Shown here: in pieces, positions 1 through 12,200 of the stretch
How positions within the stretch are numbered: the first letter of the stretch is position 1
Layout: each line of letters starts with the position of its first letter
Origin: Glandiceps talaboti
Lineage: Eukaryota; Hemichordata; Enteropneusta; Spengelidae
Assembly: GCF_964340395.1 (NCBI RefSeq)
Contig: NC_135565.1
Location: forward strand, 13,539,709-13,603,708
Reading direction: 5' to 3'
Length of the DNA: 64,000 nucleotides
The notes under the pieces: generated by a model
Seen by the model: only the letters and a program-made list of their open reading frames with translations
What the model was told of the DNA's origin: nothing
The model's database searches: none
Position numbers and translations under genes: made by a program

Positions 1-959
1 CATAAGTTCACCATTACCATGACATATCTCAGTTCTGTATTAATAAATACAGATTTGTGGATTTGTTATTTGGAATTTGTACAAACTGCTTGGAAGTATT
101 GGTGGAGTCCTTATAGTCGAATATGACCAAAATTGTTCATCAGCTTGTTATAGATAGACCAAGCGATATATATTTAAATGTAAATATTTTCACTTTGGTA
201 TGACCAACCCTTGACTTCGCAAGAAGGATACATATAAGAAATTTATAAAGAAATTGGCGACTCAAAATAAATTAAAACTACCCCTGTTTCACACGCCTAA
301 ATTTTCAAATATGTTGTAGCCATCGTTTCGCAGTTAATTTCTAGATGTTCACCAATCAGAATATGTAAATTACATGCTAATAAAAAAATAATTAACATGA
401 CGTGGAGTAATTATGGCTTTCAAGAATTCCCCAGAGATCCATAAAATTGCAAAGTTAACTCTGCAAGGTCAACACTAATTATATCACATGTAAATATTTA
501 AAGAAGTATGATTTTTTTACGTGAAGGTAAATATTTATTTTATTGGTATATTTTGTCAATTATTAATGTGAGAATATAAAAAAAACAATGCAAAATATTA
601 TATATACATGTTTTTTTTGCGGTTTATGTTTGAATATGTTTATTAATATAGCATTAAAAGTTAAAATTCCACACTTTTCATGCATTGCTTCATTATCAAA
701 TTTATTTACCGTTTGCTATATCAGGAACGACGTTTGTTTGGAAAATGTAGCCAACCATAAGAACTTATCTCCCGTATTGACGTCACCATTGTGAAAGTAG
801 GCCAATGTAAAGTGGTGTGCCTCATGCGAGGAATAGCGAAACTTTTACTTGGTTAGCTTTCCTAGAGTCATAGATATTCCGTTTCTGTTTGTTGTAGTAT
901 GTTACAAACTAAGTTTGTAATTTAATTGGTTCATTTTCTCAACTCATTGACGTGAAATT
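1..959. other. Upstream intergenic DNA, nothing recognised
   Basis: AT-rich sequence with many stop codons in all frames. The one open frame of note (588-794) encodes a low-information hydrophobic peptide with no recognisable family and is probably chance. No repeat matching the families found downstream was seen here. Confidence 0.5.
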
Positions 960-1403
960 CACTGCGGGACGGGTTAATTTCAGTTTATGCAAATAGGGTA
1001 TAGGAATGTCACAGTGGGGGTGGGGTCACCGCTAAGCATGCTGGGTAAACTAGCTAGCTCGGCAGATCACCGTGTTCGCAAATCATGGTAAGCGACGTTT
1101 TACCGTACGTTGAATAAGGATTTAGCGCACTTTTCGTAGGGATGACACCTATTTAGGAATGTATCACGGGATTTTGGTACTTCGTTAATCCTAGGATGTG
1201 TTCAGCAAACATGGTTTGACGGAAGAAAAGCGAGGAAAGCTTTCCAATTTGCTATCTGTGCGTGTGTTTATCAAGCTTGTGTGCTTATAGGTTTATATTA
1301 TATATACTCCACACACACACACAACAGTGTGAAAGGAAACCGGTGGGTTCGCAGTGTTGCCGGTGAGTTGGAGGGGTTAAAAATTGGTTTACTCTAGCTG
1401 ACA
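960..1403 (+). promoter_or_regulatory. Presumed promoter and 5' UTR of liprin-alpha
   Basis: This stretch is visibly richer in G, C and CpG than the DNA on either side. It includes a G-rich run near 1012-1027 and several CpG dinucleotides at 1060-1145. A short (CA)n tract lies at about 1311-1322. The frame of the liprin start is closed by TAG at 1395-1397. No TATA box or initiator could be placed with confidence, so the transcription start is unknown. A further non-coding exon upstream cannot be excluded. Confidence 0.45.
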
Positions 1404-1643
1404 ATGATGTGTGACGTTATGCCAACAATTTCGGAAGATTCCTCAGGCCAGCGGGGATCGCAGTGTAGCGAAAATGACTCTAACTTTGAACAGTTGATGG
1501 TTAATATGCTTGATGAGAGGGACAAGCTAATGGATACGCTCCGAGAGACGCAAGAAACTTTGCTCGAAACGCAAGATCATATGCAAGAAATCGAACGAGA
1601 ACGCGACTCGCTGCAGAAACAAATTTCCAGCAATCTGCCTCAG
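1404..1643 (+). CDS. PPFIA: Liprin-alpha, first coding exon (80 codons, 5' part of gene)
   Basis: Liprin-alpha is a presynaptic active-zone and focal-adhesion scaffold with an N-terminal coiled coil that binds RIM, ELKS and liprin partners, and C-terminal SAM domains that bind LAR-type receptor phosphatases. Only the first 80 residues are here. They begin MMCDVMPTISED, contain the family block FEQLMVNMLDERD (28-40), then a heptad-rich stretch (41-75) that starts the coiled coil, and end in NLPQ, where vertebrate PPFIA proteins also end this segment. The start is supported by an in-frame TAG at 1395-1397 and an adenine at -3. The exon ends CAG at 1641-1643, followed by gtaagt, a consensus donor in phase 0. 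The frame stays open to 1793, but residues after 80 do not resemble liprins and are intron. The rest of the coiled coil and the SAM domains were not recognised in this window. Identity is confident; the paralogue and species are not determined. Confidence 0.93.
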
Positions 1644-1871
1644 GTAAGTTTCCTTAACCGGCCCCGTAAATTCGACAGTTTCTTCGGAGAACTGCCGAGT
1701 CCCCCCGTTCTGGACTGCAGTGGCCCCTCTACACTCTTGTCATTTGCACTTCGTTGGTCAGCCATCTTGAAATCAAACAGTCGAAGCGAGTGAGATAGAG
1801 TTCTCACTTGCCGGGTTTATTTTATCTTCGACTGTGTGCAATAATTTACAGATAAACTCTGATAATTTCAG

Positions 1872-2012
1872 CGACCCCAAGCTGCCGAGCAAGCAATGAC
1901 AGAAATAATCGAAGCACAGGAAGTGCTATATTTTGTGCGTGCAAAGGGGGCGTTCTTCGTGATCGTTCCACAAAACATTTCATTTACATTTCAACAAAAC
2001 TGTGACATTTAG
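1872..2012 (+). other. Possible alternative terminal exon (weak)
   Basis: A TTTCAG at 1866-1871 is followed by a frame of 46 codons that closes at TAG 2010-2012. If spliced to the liprin exon donor in phase 0 it would give a short alternative tail beginning RPQAAEQAMTEIIEAQEVLY. The first half is glutamate- and glutamine-rich, as in a coiled coil. Against it, the pyrimidine tract is poor and no family match is recognised. An alternative is that it is simply part of the GC-richer DNA around the promoter. Confidence 0.15.
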
Positions 2013-3170
2013 CCCCCATTTCATTGATTGTATTACTCCTGTTTAAATAGTGTATTGGATTTTATTCTCCTTGGAATGCACTTGATTTCTAAAAAACCCG
2101 AATGATATTATACACTCGGAGCTTGCCATTGTGGGTACACATATATTGCCTATGTCTAAATAACCCTACAATGAGGCTCAGTATACCTCCATGGTTATAC
2201 ATACACTGCTAAAGCTTTATAAGTGGAATGAATTTCTGTAGAACTAACTGGTCATTACAGCAATAACATAATTAAAGCTATGAAATATACAAAATACTGT
2301 TTACTTAATAAAAAAATAAGCGATATATTCCAAACACAAAAGGTAATACTTAATGAGATAAAACCCTAAATGTATTCCAATCACTTTGAAATAATGAAGA
2401 AAAAGTGTAAATATTAAGTTTTCGTATTTTCATAATAATCAAATGTAGGTTTTGGTTAAATTAGCATGATTGTCGTATTTTGGTTATATATTAAGAATTA
2501 TCGGAGTGTTTGAAAACATTGCATTGATCAGGGTAGTAGTGAAGTGCTGTGTAAATGGAGACATAATGAAATAAGCTTTGCACCTGATGATATGGAGGGC
2601 AAGCTATGTGATCGCAGACAATTAATTTTATATTGGTGAAATTAATTGGTAGAATAGAATAAATTGTCACCTGTCAGTCTTTGAAATTGACATGGGTTAC
2701 TTAGTGTTATTGTATTAGGTATGCTATTATAATCTAGTGTGACTTGAAAGGTACGCAGAGACAGAAATGAACATGACTAATAAAAGAAAATATATCTTTG
2801 ATCTTTTTAACAAAAAAAAAATACATAGCTGATTTTCATTTATATGATGATTTTGTCACTGGATTTTTGTAATGTTTTTCATCATCACAAAAGTAGGAAT
2901 ATAGGTGGTGTAAACATAAAACTGATATGAAATACTAAATATACAGTGCTTCACTGTTATTTTTGTTATCAGGACATTAATATTCACGATACACCTACGT
3001 GTATGTATCTATCCTTAGAAGTATCACCGACATACTTCCATGATGTATCTGAGGCTGTCTTGACCATTGAATGGGTTGATAATTTATATAAAGCAATGAA
3101 ACTGATACTAGGGTTAGAGTGATAATTGGACTGGGTTTATTTCTTGGGAGTGAGTTGACATAAGGATGAC
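2013..3170. other. Intronic DNA, nothing recognised
   Basis: AT-rich, with poly-A and poly-T runs and no gene-like frame, tandem array or family repeat that I could see. Confidence 0.5.
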
Positions 3171-3180
3171 TATTTGTTGG

Positions 3181-3221
3181 TCAAGGTCAGATGGTCAAGG
3201 TCATTGTAATGAGGTCATGTG
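3181..3221 (+). promoter_or_regulatory. Cluster of nuclear-receptor half-sites
   Basis: TCAAGGTCA occurs at 3181-3189 and again at 3195-3203, followed by an AGGTCA half-site at 3212-3217. The nine-base word is the classic monomer site of ERR and NR5A/FTZ-F1 receptors. Two copies 14 bp apart in intron DNA near the promoter could be an enhancer. Binding is inferred from the motif only. Confidence 0.3.
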
Positions 3222-3487
3222 ACAGGTATAAGGTAGGACGCTTTGACACCTGTATTGTTACTGACACTAGTAGTAGGTGTTGAATATGATTCTCAAGTAC
3301 TGAATGTGAGATGTTTTTGGAAAAGAGACACTTGTGAATGTTATTTCTTGACCCCTTACATGAATTGGCATAATTTAACTCTCCATTTGTGTGTCTTTTA
3401 CAGTTATTATGCCTTACATTTTTGGTAGAAGAGAAATCTCCAGAAATGAATTTTAAAATTTGGTGTCCTTTTCAATATAGGGGCATC

Positions 3488-3671
3488 CAGTGTTTTAGCT
3501 AAGGTTGGGGAACCCAGGTAACAGAAAGGGAGAAAGGGTAAAGATGGCAGTGTTTTCCCACTGAGTCTATATGTATGGTAATTTTGTTTGGGAACCCAGG
3601 TAAAATGACATGGGACCCACCTCCCGTCCCCTGTAGATTTCACCTACTTACCACCCTTAGCAAAAACACTG
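3488..3671. mobile_element. Non-autonomous hAT-like element, about 184 bp
   Basis: The ends form imperfect inverted repeats: CAGTGTTTTAGCTAAGG on the left and the reverse complement CAGTGTTTTTGCTAAGG on the right. CAGTG ends are typical of hAT transposons. The interior repeats an 'AACCCAGGTAA' word and has no coding capacity. The flanks show similar but not identical hexamers (GGCATC and GACATC), so an 8-bp target duplication is not proven. Related sequence is tandemly repeated at 50215-50520. Confidence 0.55.
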
Positions 3672-4916
3672 GACATCTCATAACGTGTTACGAACTACTG
3701 TCTCTGATACAGTATACCGCTATGTGTTCATGATAAATATGGTTTTGAAAAAGTGAGGTATGAAAAAAATGAATTTTTTCTTTTATCTTACTTTGACATA
3801 CATGTACATTTTTTGGGGTAATGAACACACATAATTGTTGCTTTTTGTGTATTTATGTTCATCATTAATATTTTGAAGGAAACAGCTTGGAAATAAAAAA
3901 AAATTGAATTTGGTTTTTCTTTTTGTTAGCTCATCATGATACAAATATGCACTTCATTATGCTGGTACACTGATCTACACTTTTATTCTTGTCATTAGTA
4001 ACTTACAATTGTAACTGAAACATTATATCATTGACAACAATGCAAATTATTTCCTTCACAAAAAGGCCAGTAAATTCCAGAGGATAGGAAACTGATTTCA
4101 AATCAATTAACATATTTCGATGTAGGTTGAAGTAGAGTTTTCATCTTAAAACGTAAAGTGTTTATAATAAGTAGACTTGTGGATAATACGTGTTGTGTAG
4201 TGTTGCCACCGTTCATTACACATCATGTCACGATGTGTTGCTTGTTTTCAATGTATCTGCATCCACTTTGCAGTGAAGTGCACTGGAGCTGTGTACTCTT
4301 TGGCCCTATGAAAACCTAGTATATAAATTACATAAAAACAATGGCGTGTTCTGATTGGCTATCAAGACTTTATCATGGTCATATAGCCAATCATGACTGT
4401 TGTGTCATAATCACTCATTTGTGGCTCTGTGATACATAGTTTAGAAATGACACAATTATTGCAACAGAAACTGGACAATTTTAGATTAAAATGTGGTGTT
4501 GAAAGATAAGCAACATAGGAAGTCAATTTATTTTCAGAATTTCTGGGTATCATTTGTCAGTTCCTGTTTGTGTTTGGTTTGCCACAGCTTTGAGGATCAA
4601 AATTCATGGAAATTTTACTTCTCAGTTCTTGTAAGCAGGAATTTCAACATAATGGCTTGATATTAGCTGTAACCCTCTCAGGGAAGTAATTTGAATATCA
4701 TCTTAAAAGTACAGATTTTTTTCCATTGTGACAACTTTGAATTAATATGGAATTTTACCATACCTAATTTTGTGTACAGAATGTTTATTTTGCTAAGTAA
4801 TTGCATGATAAAGATAGAATTGCTGAAATTATTGACCTGACTTGAGGAGGTAAAGTCTACTATTGAGAAATAATAACTGCTGATGTATAAACAGTATGTT
4901 TATAGCATTGTCTCTA

Positions 4917-4940
4917 CCCCCCCCCCCCCCCCCCCCCCCC
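4917..4940. repeat. Poly-C tract
   Basis: An uninterrupted run of C followed by (CA)n. Similar C or G runs occur at 14669-14682, 35017-35038, 38889-38910 and 40986-41012. Confidence 0.9.
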
Positions 4941-5183
4941 CACACACACTTTCCCCAATAATCATGCTAGATACATGTACATCATTATTGTGGGCTGAAG
5001 AGTGATGTGAACAAATGTCATGTACACCATAAGTATAAATTGAGATCATAAAAAAATCAAAAATGAATTCTGTCTTTTCTGAGAAATCACAGTGAAACCA
5101 TTACATGTACAGGCGTACTCTGTAGAAGAACCTTGGTCTATTGCTCAAGAAATCCTGTATCCTTACATCATAGGACAGCATAC

Positions 5184-5350
5184 ATTAAAGGTCCACTTAA
5201 GATGAAGACTAATATCAACGTAAAGTGAGAAAATGAATTGTTTGGCAGAGCTATCGAAATTTTAATCCAGAAAAAGAGAATGGTCTCGTGTAATCCTTGT
5301 TACGATAACAATAATGTGATGACTTGGGATTGAAACATTGTCCTTTAAAA
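5184..5350 (+). mobile_element. TTAAAGG-ended MITE, copy 1
   Basis: Left end ATTAAAGGTCCA and right end GTCCTTTAAA form short inverted repeats. The interior contains 'TTTGGCAGAGCTATCGAAA', a block with 'GTGTAATCCTTGTTACGATAA' type sequence, and a TGATGACTTGGGATT segment, all seen again at 42399-42560 and 59771-59934. No coding frame. It resembles short DNA-transposon derivatives. Confidence 0.55.
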
Positions 5351-5359
5351 AGATTACTT

Positions 5360-8300
5360 TGTTCGTTAAAAATTTAGAATAGAAGTTGTAGTTTTCAATA
5401 TGCATGTCTTGTGTGAAGTGAAATATTATATTTGTCCACTTGTCACAGAATGATGTATGGATCAGATTATTTCAAATGTCTGGAACTCATAAAAGTAAGT
5501 TGAAATGTACAAAGTAAGTTGTAAAACAAAACAAACAGTTCTATCTGTGGATTTTACTGGATTAATAAAATCAACTTAGTGTATACATATGCTAGTAGTT
5601 GTTGTCATCAAAACATTGGTAATGTCAGTATGACGTGATCATTACCGGGAAAAAGTAAATGATTTCGAAAAGAATCAAGTGGGGACCACATGTGTCCGTA
5701 GATTTACATTCCTAGACACCCACACCACCATGGAATTCTTTGTGTCATTTTCCACCAATTCGGAATTAATTTAGCACAGAATTTAGCGGCATCGGGGTTA
5801 AAGGGTTGGTTCAAGGAGCCGTGATTTGTGTCTGGAGTATTATATTACTAATAACAATGGTGTTGTGGTCATGTGTTGCAACATTGGGTAATATTTGCCG
5901 TCAGGAGATAAATTATGCTTTAGTTTATTATAGCTACATTTGTAACTTCTAGGTCAGACAGGAACTAAAAACTTACAGAGCAAATAACTATAAAAACTCT
6001 GGGATTAGTGTAAGGGATGGGTCAGTCATTTTAAGAGGAGGGCCAAATTGATGATGAGCTTAAAAAGATGTGATCAACTTACTGATAGTAAAAATGAACA
6101 AAATTGTGGAAAGAGGGGCTGCATTTTACAAAATGAAGTTGATCTGAAGGCAAATACATAGACAATGAGTATACATGTAGCGTAGATTTCAATGAAAAAG
6201 TGTTTTACATTACATGGTAATAATATGCAAATTAGGTCATTATTATGCAAAACCACATAATTTATTCAGAACTATTATCCAAGTAACTTTTGATGTCAGT
6301 TTTGTTGAAATGGCCAAAGATCATGTGCATTATGTTGTGTAGGATAAGATGTTTGGTAAAAGTGAAAGCAAGAAATGAAAATTAATCAAATTCAGGCCAA
6401 GCCATTGATATTATTTTGGAGTGAACTAAGGTAAAATGTATGGGAGAGTGTAGGATTTTGTTAACCAATGTATAAGCAGAATCAAAAGTGGATTTAACGA
6501 TGCAATGTTTGAGGTCAGTTTTGTCACGAAGTACATGTACATGTAGCTAGCGATACGCATTATCAGTGGCTGTGTTCTCTGAATTGTGTGAAGATTCCAT
6601 TAGGGTTTCCCAATGAGTCACATGATGAACACTGTAATGTCTTCAACAATCGTCTGATGAATCAACAAAATGCTGTTTTTGATGAATCAGGGTAGAATGT
6701 TGTGATGAGTCAGTTTTCTTGAGAAGCAGGTTGCTGTACAGGTCACTCTGATCTTGTTCTGTTTTCGTCCATTCAAAACACTTGAAACTGGAGACCTTGT
6801 GAACTCTTGCATCCCCCTTGCCTAAATGAGCAAACAAGTAGAAATATGAAGTATCGTACGCTATCTTTAGGTTGTTTTTTGATTGGCCGACAGCCTCTTG
6901 CTGGAAGAAGCAGACAAACAAAAAAATTGAGGGCATGTTGATGTTGTGACTGTACTTGGATTGGTTTGAATGCTTTCGTGGAAAAGCAAGCAAATAATAA
7001 AATGGAATGTATATGAAGTCGTTAAAGGACCAGGTTTCGATGGTTGTCTGACTGCTGAAAATGTGAAATGCAAACAGATATGAAAATTTAGCACACAACT
7101 GGTTTGTGCATAATCAGTTCACTGAATCGCAAATGCGTTGTTTGAAATATGTGATATATATGATGTTGTTCCTCGATAGGTCAATGAATCTAAGGGGAAA
7201 TACAACAAAAATGAGCAGACTGTTGAAATGCAGAAAAGTGATAAAATTTAACATACAACCTCTCAGCTTTCGTTAGTCCGCAATCTTTTAAACTCAAATA
7301 CAGTCAAATGTCAACAATGTATGGTACATTTGGTTATTCCAGAACTCTTTGGTGAAACTAACAAAAATACTGCATACCAAGTGCCGTAGCTTGGTTGGGC
7401 CATGGTAGAGGAAACTCTACACACCATGGGAAGTAGAATAATGGTATTGAAAGCATAATAGTGATGCCTACTTGAGGCTATGACATTCTTTCCATTCACT
7501 TACACCTTGAAACTAGTCAGACGACATACTACCCCCAAAGCTAACAATTGTGTCAAGTTGGACATTAAATTGTGCTGAAAGTATCCAACTTGAAATCCAC
7601 TAGTTGAACACAATCACTTCATTTGTTCATCTACTCAACTTGCTAAAAGCTGGTCAGTGTATATAAGAGGAGAATTAGGGCTATTTGTAGTTTTGACTTG
7701 GCACAAAGCACACTGAACTTGTGAACTACCTGCCATTTTCCCACCATTTTTTTCGACACAAATTTTGGTTCGACAAAATTTTTTGGTATGTTTGAACTTA
7801 TTTTAGACACAACTAATAAATACAAGCTTTGTTTATGAAATGGCACCAAAAATTTAGGCCAAAGTGGTGACATTTTAGTAATTTACATGAAAATAGACTC
7901 GCCAGAGTTACGATATTTTAGTTTTCACACAGGTCTGGTGGTGAATGGGGCTAATGCATGTAATAATGAACAGCCCTAGTTTCAAGGACTTGGGTTTGTA
8001 TATGGAATTCTAGTGTGCAGGCATGCATGTGTTTGTGAAGCCTGGTACTGGACTCCTAGTCTATAAACAAACAATACATGGGTTGTACAAAAAACTCATC
8101 TGGTGTGAACAGCTACTATAATATGGCGGGAAATCCTTTACTTCCTGTCCATATTGCAAATTAATTTCTTTCCCATGGAACAATCTTTTTATCACCTGCA
8201 GACTAGTAAAAGGTAAAACTGTTTGACAACCTTGCACATTTTGGTGTTTCAGAAAAGTTTCTTGGTCATTAGCCAGGGTTCCCTAACATACCGTAATCAT

Positions 8301-8850
8301 GTACAGTATTCCGGTCATTAGCCAGGGTTCCCTAGCATAGTCATGTTACAGCACAAAAACATGTATATATGGGAAACTACACACCTACATGTATTGCTTA
8401 CTTTGTTGTTTTCTTAACTCAAGAAAAATGTCACACAAATCTTGCTACGTCAAATGTATCGATATATACTAAACTCTTAAAGTTCTTTCCATAAACTTAA
8501 GGTACAAAATTTAGGGGAAATGTGTATATTCAAAACATTAATATATTTAATCTTTAGACAAGGAAAACAAAAATCTAAAAAAGATATTATGTGTCCCTGT
8601 GGGAAAGCATGGCAGTTTACCTGATGTCATCCTTTGTGTTACCAGGCAGGATTTCACCACATTACCCAAACTAATCACAGTCCATATGATCATATACATT
8701 ATTACTGTGACACCCCCTAGTTTTGTTTCTATTTACATGTAGATTTTATAACTGTAGTATAAAACCCTTTATGTAACTTTATCTGGTCCTGGTCTGTAAT
8801 GACGTAATGATAATGACTTGCAAGTCATGTATAAGAACCATTATACCATG
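5360..8850. other. Intronic DNA, mostly unique
   Basis: No gene-like frame. The open frames on the minus strand at 6643-7098 overlap each other in two frames and encode low-information peptides. A direct duplication of about 55 bp is visible at 8265-8335, with 'GTCATTAGCCAGGGTTCCCT' occurring twice. Confidence 0.5.
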
Positions 8851-8852
8851 TA

Positions 8853-9203
8853 TGAGCCAAGTTGACCACAAAATATGGAAAATATTCTCTTGTCCTTTTA
8901 CGTGATGACAACATGTGTCTATGTCATCACAACACATGTGTCTACATCACTGGTTCTGCTGTCTACATCACTGGTTCTGCTGTGTTCGAAATATGAGTCA
9001 AAATATTCAAAATTGTCATTACTTTCCCCAATTTTTCTTTCATATTACCGGCACTGGTACATGCATTCTCCAAAATTTTTCTTCATTCGGACTGAAAATA
9101 CTCATGACCCCAAGGGTTGTCACTACTTATCTAGTGACTTGAAGTGACAAAGACCCCTTAGTTCATTTGGCTGAATGAAGAAAAATATTGGGAGTAATAT
9201 CTA
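8853..9203 (+). mobile_element. Hairpin-ended repeat family H, copy 1
   Basis: About 350 bp in two parts. The left part contains GCCAAGTTGACCACAAAATA, a repeated ATGTGTCTA word, GGTTCTGCTGTGTTCGAAAT and AAAATTGTCATTACTTTC. The right part (9063-9203) is an imperfect palindrome with arms like ATTTTTCTTCATTC and GAATGAAGAAAAATATTGG. The same order of blocks is found at 18504-18856 (minus) and 45077-45405 (plus). This copy has an internal 23-bp duplication at about 8941-8985. The short frames here are shadows of the repeat and not a gene. Confidence 0.8.
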
Positions 9204-12200
9204 AGAATTCTTTGTGGATCAACGTAATAAGGGTGCTACCTGTCATTTCCTCGAGTCATCTCGATAAAAGTACAATTGTACCCTAAACCTTTCATTTTCT
9301 GTAAATATTCCAATCGACACAAGATACATGTATGCCCCATCTCGTCTCTATCTGGCAAGTACATGGTGTATGTAAGGTTTTGCCAGTCTCCTATTAGTTC
9401 TAGCTCTCCTGTGGAAGAATTCTAACAAGGACACTGGTCTACAGAACTTGTCACTGATCTCGGCCTAAGCTCTCTTGTGAAAAAAAATGGACAAAATACT
9501 GCGTGTATAATGTACAAACAGTAGATTTATCTATTCCTAGTGTCACGCGCAGTAATAGTGTTTGTATAGATTTATCCCAAATTCTTTGGGATAAAACAGG
9601 AATGCTAACACAATCACAGTTGAACTGGTAAGGTTACAATGTATAGTGATCGAAATGACTAGTATGGTGTGATGGCCGCAAGGTGTGCTACTTGTACTAC
9701 TTGGTATAATGAATGACAAACAACATCTTGAAGGGAGATCGGTTTTTTACAAAGAACGCAGAGCTAACATTATGTACGTAGGTGGTCCAGTGTGTAAGAT
9801 TTGTACCAAAACGTACCAAACGGGAAGGACGTCTTTTGGTAGATATTTGTGGTTTAGTTAATGAATGGGATGTATTGTTTTGGAAAAATTGTTAATTATG
9901 CTTGAATATAGATATAACAACCGTAAATTCACAATGATGTTTTGTTGAATAGAGCTTTTGTGATTAGATTCACAGTGAATTCGTAGGATGAGTAACAGTT
10001 GTACCTGAGTTTTGCATTGCACACTGTCCTAAATATTGTAGGGTTTCCCCTGTCACCAGATGTAGGAAGGACATGTTGTATTATCTTCACTTCCCCTCTG
10101 TGTCAACAGAACTTGAAAACACATCAAAACTCTGAATAAGTTGTTTGTCATTCTGACTAAGCCATTTCCATTTCATTGATAAACAAAAATCAAAATTTTT
10201 ATTTTTGCACTTCAGTTAAAATTTCAGGAATCCACCATCATCTTAACCCTTTCATGACTGGAGATGAGTTTTAAATAAGTTTGGGACTCAATTTATATGA
10301 ATATTTTCATAATTACAATAATATTACTTCATTACGAAGTAACATTTCTTTAATTCCAGTCTAAAATGAAGTTGATATATGCCAAAAACTTACATAAAAA
10401 CAAGAATTTTGTTCAAATAATTTTGGCGGCAAATCTTTCAGTACTGAATGGGTTAAAATGCAAACATGTGTATCATAAGTTAAACAGTAGCAAGTTTATG
10501 AATAAGACCGTGTCGGAGTTGATGTGCAAGTCTGACCATGATATGTACTAATTATCCAGCATGGCTGTCAGTAGTTGATAGGTAGTGTGAATAGATGCCC
10601 ATAGGCTAATGAATAAATTGATAGAACTGGTATCACAATGCCCAAACTTTTAGTGACAATAAAAATGACTGCAGTCATTCTGTCTGACGGATTTAGTCTT
10701 AAAATAGACACAACATGACAATACAATTCAACACAGGTTGTTCCTGCAAATCCGCCCCGATTGAGTTACAGAGGAATTAAAATGATTGTAGAATGTTGCA
10801 TTGTTTGGCGTATTATCAGCAGTGATTCACAGTTTGCGTTATAAGTAGGGGAGAACACATAACAGGGTATGAGTCAAAGTCCAATACAATTGCTGACCTA
10901 TTTAACGTGGGCACAACACTACTACACGTCGTACTTTTTGCGGTTTCTTTTCATCCATGCGACAATTATCGCTGTCATTGTAACGTAATAAAGTTGTGGG
11001 AAAGCTTCTAAGACCTATGTTTATAGATACTTGAGTGACTTCATCCCCATGTTTGGTTAGTCATGTTTGTTACATGTCTAGTACCAGGTATTTTTTATGT
11101 TCACCAATATTCGACAGCCTATGTAAGACTAAGAGTTCATGTGACCGTTTGATTTTCTTGTCTAAATCGTCACGTACGCACACATACAGTATATAGGTCA
11201 AAACACTTGCGATAAACCGAAGCTTTTTCCATCAAATTGTGTTGAAAATTACATCCAGTTTCACCCGTATATTTACCAACATGGTATAATCTGATTGTTT
11301 ATGTGATCATCATGGCCTGTTCTATTTGTAAACAGGGGTATGAAAACACATCTGTGTGAGTAAGATAGTGGTATCATTCCAATCAGATAGTGATTATCAA
11401 TGATTGTAAATCATATCCGATATCATAAAGTCATCCGCACTATTCTTTTCAAAATGATAAGTTTTGACATTCAAGAGAATTTCTGCTATCACCAGTAATC
11501 AGGTGTGATAGTTTGGTTTTCGGTATCTCACCACCACGATATCTAACAGTCTGATTAATCATGCTTCTGTAGGAAGAGATGTAGACTGCATAGCCAAATG
11601 TATTAGACTATCTGATTGGCTGACAGACAGTTTCTTATCAAAATTGACTTATCAGCAACTACTTTACAGAAATTCATCATGCTTTGAGTCCTATTAATGG
11701 TCTAGGCTTTTCTGTAATAAAAGAAAATATTTTTTGTTTGATTGATGAATAAGGAAATATTTCAAATAATTTTGAGGTAATTTAAGGTAAAGAATTTTCT
11801 AAAATTAACCGACTCTGACTGTATGTAGATAGATCAATGTACATTCCCTAGTTGGTAACCCTGTTCCATAATATAATATGATATAATATGATATGATTGG
11901 TGGTAATGTAGCAATAATGATATCTGAGCAAGTAAACAAGTTGTACTAATTTGCAAAATGTGGGATTTTTACCCTAAATTTATTGTCACTGTTGCAAATT
12001 AAATGAGGTACATGTAAACCCGTGCAATATTATTCCAATATGGTGTCTTTTTTACTGGAATTTTCCATTCATGAGGATACAGACACTGAGACAGTTACTA
12101 GCCGCTAGGTGAAAACCAGGAAGTGATAGTCTTTCAGTCTGGTTAGGATGCTATTGAGGAAGAAGAAGTGGTTTGGAATTTTTTTTTCATATTATTAGTA

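Noticed and set aside
1644-1793. Continuation of the liprin frame past codon 80
   Set aside because: The sequence after CAG is a consensus gtaagt donor and the added residues do not resemble liprins.
6643-7098. 151-codon minus-strand frame
   Set aside because: No domain, overlaps another frame of similar quality, and codon content looks like AT-rich chance sequence.
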